Assembly (NCBI GenBank): GCA_945637225.1 | Contig: CALZDE010000017.1 | Location: forward strand, 1-16,816 | Direction: 5' to 3' | From: an uncultured Selenomonadaceae bacterium | GTDB lineage: Bacteria > Bacillota > Negativicutes > Selenomonadales > Selenomonadaceae | Length of the DNA stretch: 16,816 bases | Shown: in pieces, positions 1 through 7,589 of the stretch | Layout: each line of letters opens with the position of its first letter | How positions within the stretch are numbered: position 1 is the first letter of the stretch | Notes under the pieces: model-generated | Seen by the model: the letters and a program-made list of their open reading frames with translations, nothing else | Told to the model about the DNA's origin: nothing | Databases searched by the model: none | Made by a program: the position numbers and the translations under genes

Positions 1-95
1 ATGACAGCGTTTCAACGACGATGGAGATATGCTCCACCGTGTTTATAGAATAAGTTCCCCGCCACTTATAGAAGTGGGGGACATCTCTTAGTCGT
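1..95 (+). mobile_element. Probable right-end remnant of an IS200/IS605-type (TnpB-associated) element
   Basis: Two hairpins follow one another just outside the M16C peptidase gene. The first pairs TGGAG (22-26) with CTCCA (32-36) around ATATG, extended by two more pairs. The second pairs CCACTT (62-67) with AAGTGG (72-77) around ATAG, extended by TCCC/GGGA across a CG bulge. Such paired subterminal hairpins after a tnpB stop, forming the 3' part of the guide (omega/re) RNA, are typical of IS200/IS605 right ends. A TGA at 2-4 could be the transposase stop, but no transposase sequence is inside the window, so the assignment rests on structure and recollection of similar ends. The exact boundary is uncertain. 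Alternative: an ordinary repeat, or a factor-dependent terminator for the peptidase gene. Confidence 0.4.
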
Positions 96-109
96 TATTC
101 AATTTGAAA

Positions 110-3031
110 TCATTCCATAACATTAGTAATCTGCTGGAATAAATCCTTATTTTCGTTTATAACAACCTCGTTACCAAATACGCAAAGGTTATTTTCCTGC
201 ATAGCCGCCTCAATCATAGGTGCTAAACTGCGGATATCATCTACTGTTGCAGAAAGTATTTCCTTACGTCTTTTCTGACGTGCTTCGTAGGTAATTCCCT
301 TAAACCACATTCCCTGAGCAATTAAGCCCTTTGTCTTTGGGGTAGAAGCATGGTCAATATGGCTTATCGCACCGATGATATACTTTGTCATTTCACGCTT
401 AGAGGCTTCAAAATTTCTCACATAATCCGCTGTACCATCAAAAGCATTAATGGTATCTTTCAGCTTTGGATCACGATAGGAAGCAAAAATCATTTCACCA
501 TCAAAGCCAAAACGTGTCATAGAGCCATACGCACCGCCCTGTATACGAATTTTAGTCCAGAAGTACTCATATTTAAGAATAACATCCAAAATGCGAACAC
601 AGCCAGAAACTTCATTGTAACCAAGCTTTTTCAGATTTGCACCTTTACCAACATACTGCACCTGAGAAGCCGAGGAAAGAGCCTCCTGATATACACCCAT
701 TTCCCACTTGTACTGCTGAACAGGATAATCCTCATTTGGCAGGGTATTCAAAAGCTTACTGCATTCTTCTGCAAACTGTGGGTATTCTTCTTCCTTTAAG
801 GTTATGCCGACAACCATATTTTTTCTGTTGAATATAATTTTAGCAGTTTCCTTTAACTTATTAGAAAGCTCCTCAAATTTTTCATCGTAATTCTTCAGCA
901 AAGCCTTCACAAACTGATACTTAGGAAGCCCGCCTGTGCTGTCATAAGCAGAAGCAGGAGTAAGATGAGAAGCCAGTCTGCCAATCATTACATTAACGGA
1001 AGACTGAAGCATGCCCATCTCTGCTGCGGCATAGGAGCTTTGCAGTAAATCTTTCAGACGCTTCTTATCGGTAAAGAGACTGCCATTTATTATCTCAGAA
1101 ATAAGCTGACATGTTTCAGGAAGCTTTCTCACAAAAGACTTGGACTCCACTCTCATAAGAGCATTGAAGCCATCTGCCCACTTCTCATTATTATTACAGC
1201 TAATGCGGAAGGCAATACCGCCAGTATGTAAATTAGCCTGATTTGCTAAATCTGCATAGCTGTACTTCTCAGTATCAACCGCCCCCAGCAAATCCTCCAA
1301 GAGATTTGCATACTGAAGCATATCCTGTGGCACGGTTTTAATATCGAAGCAAAGTGACATATATGCAATACCGCTGGTATCTACATTACTGAAAAGTACT
1401 GTATTTCCATCAAGCTTTCTTTCTTCCAATGGGTATTTTATGGAATCAGGAGATATATCACTTATTTCCAAAAGCGGTATAGTCGCAAGTGCCTCTGGTG
1501 AATCAGGAGTCTGCTGCATTTCCTTCAAACGGGCAGTAGTATTGATTATGTCCTGAATTTCCTCAGCAGTCATCTTTGCTTTTTTCTCTGCCAGAATATC
1601 AGCAATTTTCTTTTCACGCTCTGCCGCCAAAGTCTTGCTAGGCTTCATCACCACAAAGGCACTGTGAGCATTTTCAATTACATACTTCTGAAGAATTTTC
1701 TCGTAATAATCGGACTTTATACCATCACGAAGCTTTTTCAGAACATTCTCATAGCGGAGTGCCATCAATGGGTCAAAATCATAAAGCCAAGTGCTCATAG
1801 CTATGATATTGAAGATAAGTCCCTTTGGAGCGGTTCCAAAATCAGACTCACGGAGACGGAATTCCAAATTGTTAAGGCTAGCCTCTAAGAGAGTTTTATC
1901 AATGCCCTTTTCTACCTGCTCCTTAAAGCTGTTCATCAGAACATTTTTAAATTCATCTAATTTATCAGGTTCAGAACCAGTTATAGTCACACTGAAAACT
2001 GGCTGACGGACAGAATCCTCAAAGGAACCATCTACATCAAGACCAAGATCAGCATCCACTAAAGCCTGACGAACTGGAGAAGCCTCGCTCTGCAATAAGG
2101 ACTTGCAAAGAACAGTCATCGCCGCAACCAATTCACTGTCACAAGTCTCACCGATAACAGCAGAATAATTCAGGAAGGTTTTGGCAGAGGTATCATCATC
2201 AGCACCAACTGGGTATTCAGCTTCATGGATAACAGTTTCAGCAAAAGGCTTCTGTGCCTCGATATGAGAATCTACTTCCACCCTATCGAAATTAGAAAGG
2301 TATTCCTCATCAATAAATTTCAGCTGCTCCTCAATATCCATCTTGCCGTAAAGGAAAAGGTAGCAGTTTGCTGGGGAATAATACTTTCTGTGAAATTCCT
2401 TGAACTGTTCGTAGGTCAGTTCTGGGATATGTACAGGATTACCGCCGGATTCATTGCTGTAAATAGTATCCGGGAAAATAGCAGAAAAAATTTCATTATT
2501 CAGCTGGTCAGCAGGGTCAGAAAGTGCACCCTTCATTTCATTGAATACAACACCGCTGTACTTCAATGGCTCTTCCGGCTTTTCAATCTCGTAATGCCAG
2601 CCCTCCTGCAAGAGAATTTCCGGCTTATCATAGATAGATGGGTAGAAAACCGCATCAAGATAAACATCCATAAGATTATGAAAATCCTTGTCATTAAGGC
2701 TTGCTATTGGATACATAGTCTTATCTGGATAAGTCATAGCATTGAGGAAGGTATTTAAAGAACCCTTTACCAACTCAACAAATGGCTCCTTCAAAGGAAA
2801 TTTACGTGAACCGCAAAGTGTAGAATGCTCAATAATATGAGGTACACCGGTATCATCAGCAGGCGGAGTACGGAAAGAAGCAGAAAACACCTTGTTATCA
2901 TCATCATTTTCCATGTAAAGCAGTTTAGCACCACTTTTTTCATGTTCAAAAATATATGCCTCCGAACCAGCTTCCACAACAGTTTCCTTGCGGACAAGCT
3001 TAAAGCCATATACTATATCATTAATTGTCAT
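110..3031 (-). CDS. M16C (presequence protease/Cym1-like) zinc metallopeptidase
   Basis: A 973-residue inverzincin of the M16C group, which degrades short or unfolded peptides inside a closed chamber formed by two homologous halves. The inverted zinc motif HIIEH is at residues 65-69 (His65, Glu68, His69). The third ligand is probably Glu165 in NEMKG, 97 residues after Glu68, the spacing seen in plant PreP. The length fits the family (about 970-1000). No signal peptide or membrane segment is visible, so it is probably cytoplasmic. The start chosen is ATG at 3031, preceded by AAGGAG eight bases upstream; a longer reading to 3124 would have no such site and would run through the promoter. The gene is monocistronic, divergent from cysE. 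No intrinsic terminator follows the stop; the hairpins at 22-81 lack a U-tract in this direction. Confidence 0.93.
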   Translation of the reverse strand: MTINDIVYGFKLVRKETVVEAGSEAYIFEHEKSGAKLLYMENDDDNKVFSASFRTPPADDTGVPHIIEHSTLCGSRKFPLKEPFVELVKGSLNTFLNAMTYPDKTMYPIASLNDKDFHNLMDVYLDAVFYPSIYDKPEILLQEGWHYEIEKPEEPLKYSGVVFNEMKGALSDPADQLNNEIFSAIFPDTIYSNESGGNPVHIPELTYEQFKEFHRKYYSPANCYLFLYGKMDIEEQLKFIDEEYLSNFDRVEVDSHIEAQKPFAETVIHEAEYPVGADDDTSAKTFLNYSAVIGETCDSELVAAMTVLCKSLLQSEASPVRQALVDADLGLDVDGSFEDSVRQPVFSVTITGSEPDKLDEFKNVLMNSFKEQVEKGIDKTLLEASLNNLEFRLRESDFGTAPKGLIFNIIAMSTWLYDFDPLMALRYENVLKKLRDGIKSDYYEKILQKYVIENAHSAFVVMKPSKTLAAEREKKIADILAEKKAKMTAEEIQDIINTTARLKEMQQTPDSPEALATIPLLEISDISPDSIKYPLEERKLDGNTVLFSNVDTSGIAYMSLCFDIKTVPQDMLQYANLLEDLLGAVDTEKYSYADLANQANLHTGGIAFRISCNNNEKWADGFNALMRVESKSFVRKLPETCQLISEIINGSLFTDKKRLKDLLQSSYAAAEMGMLQSSVNVMIGRLASHLTPASAYDSTGGLPKYQFVKALLKNYDEKFEELSNKLKETAKIIFNRKNMVVGITLKEEEYPQFAEECSKLLNTLPNEDYPVQQYKWEMGVYQEALSSASQVQYVGKGANLKKLGYNEVSGCVRILDVILKYEYFWTKIRIQGGAYGSMTRFGFDGEMIFASYRDPKLKDTINAFDGTADYVRNFEASKREMTKYIIGAISHIDHASTPKTKGLIAQGMWFKGITYEARQKRRKEILSATVDDIRSLAPMIEAAMQENNLCVFGNEVVINENKDLFQQITNVME

Positions 3032-3077
3032 AAAAGGTTTACTCCTTATTTTAAAAATATATCGATACTTAAAGACT

Positions 3078-3106
3078 ATTATAACACATTTAATCAATTT
3101 CGGCAA
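3078..3106 (-). promoter_or_regulatory. Promoter of the M16C peptidase gene
   Basis: On the minus strand TTGCCG (3101-3106), a 17-base spacer and TATAAT (3078-3083) form a good vegetative promoter. The -10 is preceded by TGTGT, a Gram-positive extended -10 element. The 5' untranslated region would be about 40 bases. Confidence 0.75.
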
Positions 3107-3132
3107 CTTGTTGCCATAACACATTTAATCAA
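3081..3132. repeat. 17-bp direct repeat in the divergent promoter region
   Basis: The sequence ataacacatttaatcaa occurs at 3081-3097 and again at 3116-3132, 35 bp apart centre to centre, on either side of the GGCAAC/GTTGCC palindrome. The first copy contains part of the peptidase -10 region. The second has TTATGG in place of TTATAA and is probably not a working -10. Confidence 0.7.
3102..3115. promoter_or_regulatory. Palindrome overlapping the peptidase -35 box (possible operator)
   Basis: GGCAAC (3102-3107) and GTTGCC (3110-3115) are perfect inverted arms separated by TT. The left arm covers most of the minus-strand -35 hexamer at 3101-3106, the usual place for a repressor site. No regulator can be named from the sequence. 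Confidence 0.4.
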
Positions 3133-3163
3133 GAAAATACAGTATGTATTTTCAACTTATCCC

Positions 3164-3192
3164 TTGTTAAAATTAAAATTTCATTATATAAT
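3164..3192 (+). promoter_or_regulatory. Promoter of the cysE-moaA operon
   Basis: TTGTTA (3164-3169), a 17-base spacer and a perfect TATAAT (3187-3192). It lies about 35 bases upstream of the cysE ribosome binding site AAGGAG (3219-3224). No T-box, SAM or other riboswitch is present in the short leader. Confidence 0.75.
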
Positions 3193-3234
3193 AATACTTT
3201 AAGAAAGAATTGAAATTTAAGGAGCGTTTATATT

Positions 3235-4179
3235 ATGTTTAGTCAGATGGACAGCAAAGTCCAAAATATAGTCAGTGAAATATTAAACGATGTTAATTGC
3301 CAGTGCAATCAGAGCAATACAGAGTGCGAACTGCTTGACCGCGAGGCCATCGTCAGAGTAATAGAGGAATTAGAAACTGTACTTTTCCCAGCTCACTTCT
3401 CCAGCAAAAAAGCTATCGGAAATTTTGCCCTGCGTTACGAGCTCGGCGGACTTATGGCTAATATCTACACTACACTCAGTGAACAGATTGCTAAGTCTCT
3501 TCCTTATGATGAAAACTTTAAGGGCAAATCAAAGGAAGCCTGTCAGGAACATGCTGAAGCACAGACTGCTGTTTTTCTTGACCGTCTTACTACCATCCGT
3601 GAATATTTAAAGACAGATATTCAGGCCGCTTATGATGGCGACCCTGCTGCTTTTAACAAAGATGAAATCGTCTTTTCCTACCCTGGCTTTTATGCCATTA
3701 TGGTAAACCGTCTTGCCCATGAGCTTTATCTTTTAGGTATTCCTATGATTCCACGTATCATGACTGAACATGCACACAGCCGTACTGGTACAGATATCCA
3801 TCCTGGTGCTACCCTCGGCAAATATTTCTTTATCGACCATGCTACAGGCGTAGTAATCGGTGAAACCACTGTCATTGGTGAGCACGTAAAAATTTATCAG
3901 GGTGTTACCTTGGGAGGACTTTCCACTAGAGCAGGACAGGGCTTGAAGGGCTGTAAACGTCACCCTACCATTGAGGACAATGTAACAATTTACTCTAATG
4001 CATCCATTCTTGGCGGTGAAACCGTTATTGGCAAGGGCAGTACCATAGCAGGCAACACCTTCATCACCCGTTCCATTCCTCCATACATGAGAGTGAGCAA
4101 CAAACAGCACGAATTGGTAATTTCCCCAGACCCTAAGGCAGAAACTGACCTCAGCGAATACTGGACATACAATATCTGA
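3235..4179 (+). CDS. cysE: Serine O-acetyltransferase (long, EpsC/SatA-like form)
   Basis: Transfers acetyl from acetyl-CoA to L-serine to give O-acetylserine, the carbon acceptor for sulfide in cysteine synthesis. Residues 1 to about 170 form the helical N-terminal domain that begins with a Cys-containing stretch (Cys22, Cys24, Cys31). Residues 170-290 are a left-handed beta-helix made of hexapeptide repeats. The catalytic DHATG motif is at 201-205 (His202), followed by GETTVIG, the TLGG active-site turn, and RHP with His243. The 314-residue length is longer than E. coli CysE (273) but usual for the SatA-like form in anaerobes. The loop between TLGG and RHP is longer than in the enterobacterial enzyme. 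The ATG start has AAGGAG ten bases upstream. It is the first gene of an apparent two-gene operon with moaA, 29 bases downstream. Confidence 0.93.
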   Translation: MFSQMDSKVQNIVSEILNDVNCQCNQSNTECELLDREAIVRVIEELETVLFPAHFSSKKAIGNFALRYELGGLMANIYTTLSEQIAKSLPYDENFKGKSKEACQEHAEAQTAVFLDRLTTIREYLKTDIQAAYDGDPAAFNKDEIVFSYPGFYAIMVNRLAHELYLLGIPMIPRIMTEHAHSRTGTDIHPGATLGKYFFIDHATGVVIGETTVIGEHVKIYQGVTLGGLSTRAGQGLKGCKRHPTIEDNVTIYSNASILGGETVIGKGSTIAGNTFITRSIPPYMRVSNKQHELVISPDPKAETDLSEYWTYNI

Positions 4180-4208
4180 TAATTATCATAACGAAAAAAG
4201 GTGAAAAT

Positions 4209-5195
4209 ATGCTGGACGGTTTCAGCAGAAAAATAGAATATCTGCGAATTTCCCTTACTGACCGCTGTAATCTCCGCTGTAAATACTGCATGCCAGCCGA
4301 GGGCGTTCCCAAAAATTCTCATTGGGATATACTTACCCTAGAGGAAATACTGCGTGTAGTAAGATTAATCAGCAAACTAGGAATTAAAAAAATACGTTTA
4401 ACAGGCGGGGAACCACTGATTAGAAGAAATCTTCTCCTGCTCATAAAGGAAATACGCAAAATCCCTGCCATAGAAAATATTGCTATCACCACCAACGGAG
4501 TCCTCTTGGCAGACATGGCACAGGACCTTTACGAAGCAGGTATCGACCAGTTGAATATCAGCCTTGATACCATGAGAAAGGAAACCTTTGCCGATTTATG
4601 CCGGGTAGACGCCTTGGAAAAAGTTTTGCAGGGAATAGATACTGCCATAAAGACAGGTTTTTCTGATATAAAAATCAATTGTGTTCCCATCAAGGGCGTA
4701 AACGATGAGGATATTGCAGAATTGGCAGGATTAGCCCAAAACCGCCCCATCAAGGTACGGTATATAGAGCTAATGCCCGTTGGCTGTGCCTTTGATTCAG
4801 GATTAAAAGGACTTCCTACCAGTGAAGTACGAAGCCTTATTGAAAAAAAATGGGGGACCCTGCACGAGCTTCCTCCAGCAAAAGGAAAAATTCTTGGTCC
4901 TGCCAGCTACTGCAAACTAGATGGCTTTAGTGGCGAAATCGGCTTTATTGATGCCCTTGAACATAAATTCTGCGATAAATGCAACCGCGTCAGACTTACC
5001 TCAGAGGGATTTTTGAAGCTATGCCTCAATCACAAGGAAGGAACTGACCTCAGAACCCCACTTAGAAAAGGAAAAAGCGATGAAGAATTACTAGAACTCC
5101 TCACCGCTGCAATTAATCAAAAACCACAGGAACATCTCTTTTTAGAGAAAAATGACCATCGTGATAAACGTAATATGTATCAAGTAGGCGGCTAA
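4209..5195 (+). CDS. moaA: GTP 3',8-cyclase, molybdenum cofactor biosynthesis
   Basis: A radical-SAM enzyme that, with MoaC, turns GTP into cyclic pyranopterin monophosphate, the first step of molybdopterin synthesis. The N-terminal 4Fe-4S/SAM motif CNLRCKYC holds Cys20, Cys24 and Cys27, followed by the GGEP motif (66-69). The second cluster ligands are Cys255, Cys258 and Cys272 in CDKCNRVRLTSEG...CL. The protein ends in a Gly-Gly tail, as functional MoaA does. Its 328 residues are the normal length. The start is ATG with an AAAGGTG site just upstream, 29 bases after cysE, so co-transcription with cysE is likely. No moaC, moaE, moeA or molybdate transporter gene is in the window, so its partners must be elsewhere. 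It is convergent with tyrA, 16 bases away. Confidence 0.95.
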   Translation: MLDGFSRKIEYLRISLTDRCNLRCKYCMPAEGVPKNSHWDILTLEEILRVVRLISKLGIKKIRLTGGEPLIRRNLLLLIKEIRKIPAIENIAITTNGVLLADMAQDLYEAGIDQLNISLDTMRKETFADLCRVDALEKVLQGIDTAIKTGFSDIKINCVPIKGVNDEDIAELAGLAQNRPIKVRYIELMPVGCAFDSGLKGLPTSEVRSLIEKKWGTLHELPPAKGKILGPASYCKLDGFSGEIGFIDALEHKFCDKCNRVRLTSEGFLKLCLNHKEGTDLRTPLRKGKSDEELLELLTAAINQKPQEHLFLEKNDHRDKRNMYQVGG

Positions 5196-5209
5196 ACACC
5201 GCCTTTTTT
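5187..5209 (+). terminator. Rho-independent terminator of cysE-moaA, overlapping the moaA stop
   Basis: GGCGG (5187-5191) pairs with CCGCC (5199-5203) and is followed by six T. The left arm is made of the two Gly codons that encode the MoaA Gly-Gly tail, and the TAA stop lies in the loop. There is no U-tract for the opposite strand, so it should not terminate tyrA efficiently. Confidence 0.85.
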
Positions 5210-5211
5210 CA

Positions 5212-6162
5212 TTAAATCAGTTCATACATCTTCTTTGTCTGCTCCAGAATACTGTCACGGCGTTCCTTTGCACTAGCAAAATAATCATGTACAGCCTGAC
5301 GGTCACCGCTTTCAATAGCCACTATCACTTCTGCCAAAATTCCCTGCAAAAGTTTCAAATGATTAGTAATAGCCGCCTGATTTGTCATGCAGATATCAGC
5401 CCACATATCAGAATTAGAGGACGCAATTCGGGTAGTATCTTTAAAACCACCGCCAGCTAATTTCAGGCAGGCTTCCTTATCACCATGACTTCTATTGAGC
5501 AGGGTAACTAATGCCGCCGCCGCAACATGAGGAATATGACTGATAACAGAAGCACAGCGGTCATGCTTGGCGATATCTAAAGTAGTGAGATTTGCTTCTG
5601 TCACTCTTACCATATCACAAATCAAATCATGAGCTTCCTTTGGTGCACCTGTATCCTCTACAATTACATAGCATTTATTGACAAAAAGATCCGCACTAGC
5701 CGCTTCTACACCACTTTTTTCACGGCCAGTCATAGGATGACCTGCAATATAATAAATATCAGGTGGAAGAATTTTCTTTAATTCATTCCATATATACTGC
5801 TTAGTGGAACCTGCGTCTGTGATAATAGCACCCTTTTTAATGAAAGGAAGAAGCTTTTCGGTCATAGGCATCATCTGAAGCACAGGAGTACTCAGGAAAA
5901 TTATATCTGCATCCTTTACCACTTCTTCAGGGTCAGCAGAAGCAAAATCCACAGCTCCCATTTCCACAGCCTTTTTCATGGATGCCTCAGTACGGCACAT
6001 ACCAGTTATATAAATATCATCGCCCAAACGAGCCTTCAACGCCAAGCCCAAGGAACCGCCAATCAGGCCAACGCCAATTATTGCCAACCTAATTCCCTTG
6101 ACATTTTCTATAGCCTTTGCCATTATTTCTGCGGAATGCTCTGTAAACTCTGCTTCTTCCAT
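5212..6162 (-). CDS. tyrA: Prephenate dehydrogenase
   Basis: Oxidatively decarboxylates prephenate to 4-hydroxyphenylpyruvate, the tyrosine-branch step. The Rossmann nucleotide site GVGLIGGS is at residues 30-37. The conserved GHPMTGREKSG (141-151, His142) and SHIPH (208-212) motifs form the active site, followed by the DMWADI segment and a helical dimerisation region. It has neither a fused chorismate mutase nor a C-terminal ACT domain, so any tyrosine feedback would have to act on the catalytic domain or through aroF. The start chosen is ATG at 6162 (316 residues) because GGGAGG lies a few bases upstream; an in-frame GTG at 6186 would place that site inside the gene. It follows aroF by 27 bases and shares its T-box controlled transcript. 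Confidence 0.93.
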   Translation of the reverse strand: MEEAEFTEHSAEIMAKAIENVKGIRLAIIGVGLIGGSLGLALKARLGDDIYITGMCRTEASMKKAVEMGAVDFASADPEEVVKDADIIFLSTPVLQMMPMTEKLLPFIKKGAIITDAGSTKQYIWNELKKILPPDIYYIAGHPMTGREKSGVEAASADLFVNKCYVIVEDTGAPKEAHDLICDMVRVTEANLTTLDIAKHDRCASVISHIPHVAAAALVTLLNRSHGDKEACLKLAGGGFKDTTRIASSNSDMWADICMTNQAAITNHLKLLQGILAEVIVAIESGDRQAVHDYFASAKERRDSILEQTKKMYELI

Positions 6163-6189
6163 TTCTGCTTTCCTCCCAAGTACCACTAA

Positions 6190-7206
6190 TTAAAACTCTG
6201 CTCTTAAAGCCGCAACCTTCTTGAGGTCTTCCATAGTTCTCTTGAAATCTGCTGGAGTCAGGGACTGATCACCATCACAAAGAGCAACCTCTGGATGTGG
6301 ATGAACCTCGATAATCAGACCATCAGCACCAGCGGTTACTGCTGCCATTGCCATAGGACGAACCATACTGCGGCGGCCAGTACCATGAGATGGGTCAACG
6401 ATAATAGGCAGATGGCTTAATTCCTTGATAGCTACAACTGCACTTAAATCCAAGGTATTGCGGGTATAGGTCTCATAGGTACGAATACCACGCTCACAGA
6501 AAATTACATCATCACAGCCAGCAGACATAATGTACTCAGCAGCATTCAGCCATTCCTTGATAGTAGCGCAAAGACCACGCTTCAGCATAACAGGCCTGCC
6601 AGCCGCACCAACTTCCTTTAAGAGCTGGAAGTTCTGCATGTTACGGGCACCAATCTGAAGTACATCAGCATACTCAGCAACTTCCATAACATTTCTCTGG
6701 TCGAGTACCTCAGTTACAACCTTCAGATTGAAAGCGTCTGCTGCCTGACGAAGCATTTTCAGACCATCATCAGCCATGCCCTGGAAATCATAAGGAGAGG
6801 TACGAGGCTTGAATGCACCACCACGCAGGAACTGAGCACCACCCTCAGCTACAGCCTTAGCAGCCTCCATCAGCTGTTCCATGCTCTCAACAGCACATGG
6901 GCCAGCCATTACTACAGGAGGATTATTGCCACCAATTTTTACACCGCCGACATCAATAACAGAGCTTTCACCCTTGAACTCACGGCTAACCAGCTTGTAC
7001 TTCTCAGTAATGCGCATAGTCTTCTCAACGCCTGGCAGGAAGCAGTGATCCTCAAAATGGCTGATGAGCTTCTTGTCACCAATAACGCCAACGATAGTGC
7101 GTTCACTGCCACTGGACAAATGGTACTGCAAGCCTTCCTGTTCTATCTTCTTCTTTACATTCTCTAAATCTTCAGCGGTAGACTGTGGGCTCATTACAAC
7201 GATCAT
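6190..7206 (-). CDS. aroF: 3-deoxy-7-phosphoheptulonate synthase (DAHP synthase, type I-beta, with N-terminal regulatory domain)
   Basis: Condenses phosphoenolpyruvate and erythrose 4-phosphate, the entry step of the shikimate pathway. Residues 1-66 form a ferredoxin-like/ACT-like regulatory domain and residues about 85-338 the TIM barrel. Visible motifs are AGPCAVES (metal ligand Cys104), LRGGAFKPRTSPYDFQG (128-144), the LKRG loop, DPSHGTGRR (271-279, His274), Glu300 and Asp311. These match the Thermotoga maritima enzyme ligands with a shift of two, and the length of 338 is the same. In that enzyme the N-terminal domain mediates Tyr/Phe inhibition, so feedback control here is likely. The ATG at 7206 is chosen because AGGAGG precedes it by nine bases; a TTG at 7224 is less likely. 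It is the first gene after the tyrosine T-box leader. Confidence 0.95.
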   Translation of the reverse strand: MIVVMSPQSTAEDLENVKKKIEQEGLQYHLSSGSERTIVGVIGDKKLISHFEDHCFLPGVEKTMRITEKYKLVSREFKGESSVIDVGGVKIGGNNPPVVMAGPCAVESMEQLMEAAKAVAEGGAQFLRGGAFKPRTSPYDFQGMADDGLKMLRQAADAFNLKVVTEVLDQRNVMEVAEYADVLQIGARNMQNFQLLKEVGAAGRPVMLKRGLCATIKEWLNAAEYIMSAGCDDVIFCERGIRTYETYTRNTLDLSAVVAIKELSHLPIIVDPSHGTGRRSMVRPMAMAAVTAGADGLIIEVHPHPEVALCDGDQSLTPADFKRTMEDLKKVAALRAEF

Positions 7207-7270
7207 TTTAAATATCCTCCTCAAAATAAACTATAAAGTAAACACTTCTTAAATTTTAAAATATAAATAT

Positions 7271-7302
7271 AAAAAGCCCATCCCCATATACAGGGACGAG
7301 CT
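7271..7302 (-). terminator. Attenuator terminator of the tyrosine T-box
   Basis: On the minus strand AGCTCGTCCC (7302-7293) pairs with GGGATGGGCT (to 7275), including G-U pairs, and runs into five T (7275-7271). The antiterminator formed by the T-box sequence just upstream is the competing structure. Because no other terminator separates it from the thiolase gene, it probably also stops transcripts of the upstream bioY operon. Confidence 0.85.
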
Positions 7303-7546
7303 ATAATGCACGTGTTACCACCCTGCTTCCTGCGACCTAAGCCACGAAGCACTCTCATCAGGTACCTTCATACCCTAGTCTACGATAACGGAGACAACCG
7401 GCACAGCCTACTACTATTTCAGCCTGCTGCTCACAAGTGTATTTCGTCAGCTTCCCCTACTGCGTTGCACCAACCCGCAGCTCTCTGTAAGGCTCCCCTG
7501 ATTACTTCTCTTGCTCAATGCATTTGTAAACAATGTTCAACTGATA
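7271..7546 (-). ncRNA. T-box riboswitch, tyrosine specificity, controlling aroF-tyrA
   Basis: The leader between the promoter at 7553-7581 and aroF carries the T-box sequence AGGGTGGTAACACG (7324 down to 7311), close to the consensus AGGGUGGNACCGCG. Upstream is Stem I: GCAAG pairs with CTTGT and TCAG with CTGA, enclosing a loop with AGAAGTAA on one side and CGAAATACA on the other. The specifier triplet before the final A is TAC (7441-7439), a Tyr codon. The distal part has the usual GGTTGGTGCAA segment. The bulge UGGU would pair with ACCA, which fits discriminator A73 of bacterial tRNA-Tyr. Uncharged tRNA-Tyr should stabilise the antiterminator and allow aroF-tyrA expression. The 5' end is estimated from the promoter. 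Confidence 0.93.
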
Positions 7547-7552
7547 TGTACA

Positions 7553-7581
7553 ATATTAGCACGATTAAAAACAGATGTCAA
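7553..7581 (-). promoter_or_regulatory. Promoter of the T-box-aroF-tyrA transcript
   Basis: A perfect -35 TTGACA (7576-7581), a 17-base spacer and TAATAT (7553-7558). The -35 lies only eight bases beyond the thiolase stop codon, and the predicted start is near 7546. Confidence 0.88.
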
Positions 7582-7589
7582 GAACTTTT

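Noticed and set aside
3032..3124. N-terminal extension of the M16C peptidase by 31 residues
   Set aside because: It would be translated from within the -10/-35 region; the downstream ATG at 3031 has an AAGGAG site at the right distance.
2825..3202. 125-codon plus-strand open frame across the peptidase start and intergenic region
   Set aside because: It overlaps the peptidase N-terminus and both promoters and has no ribosome site or recognisable protein pattern.
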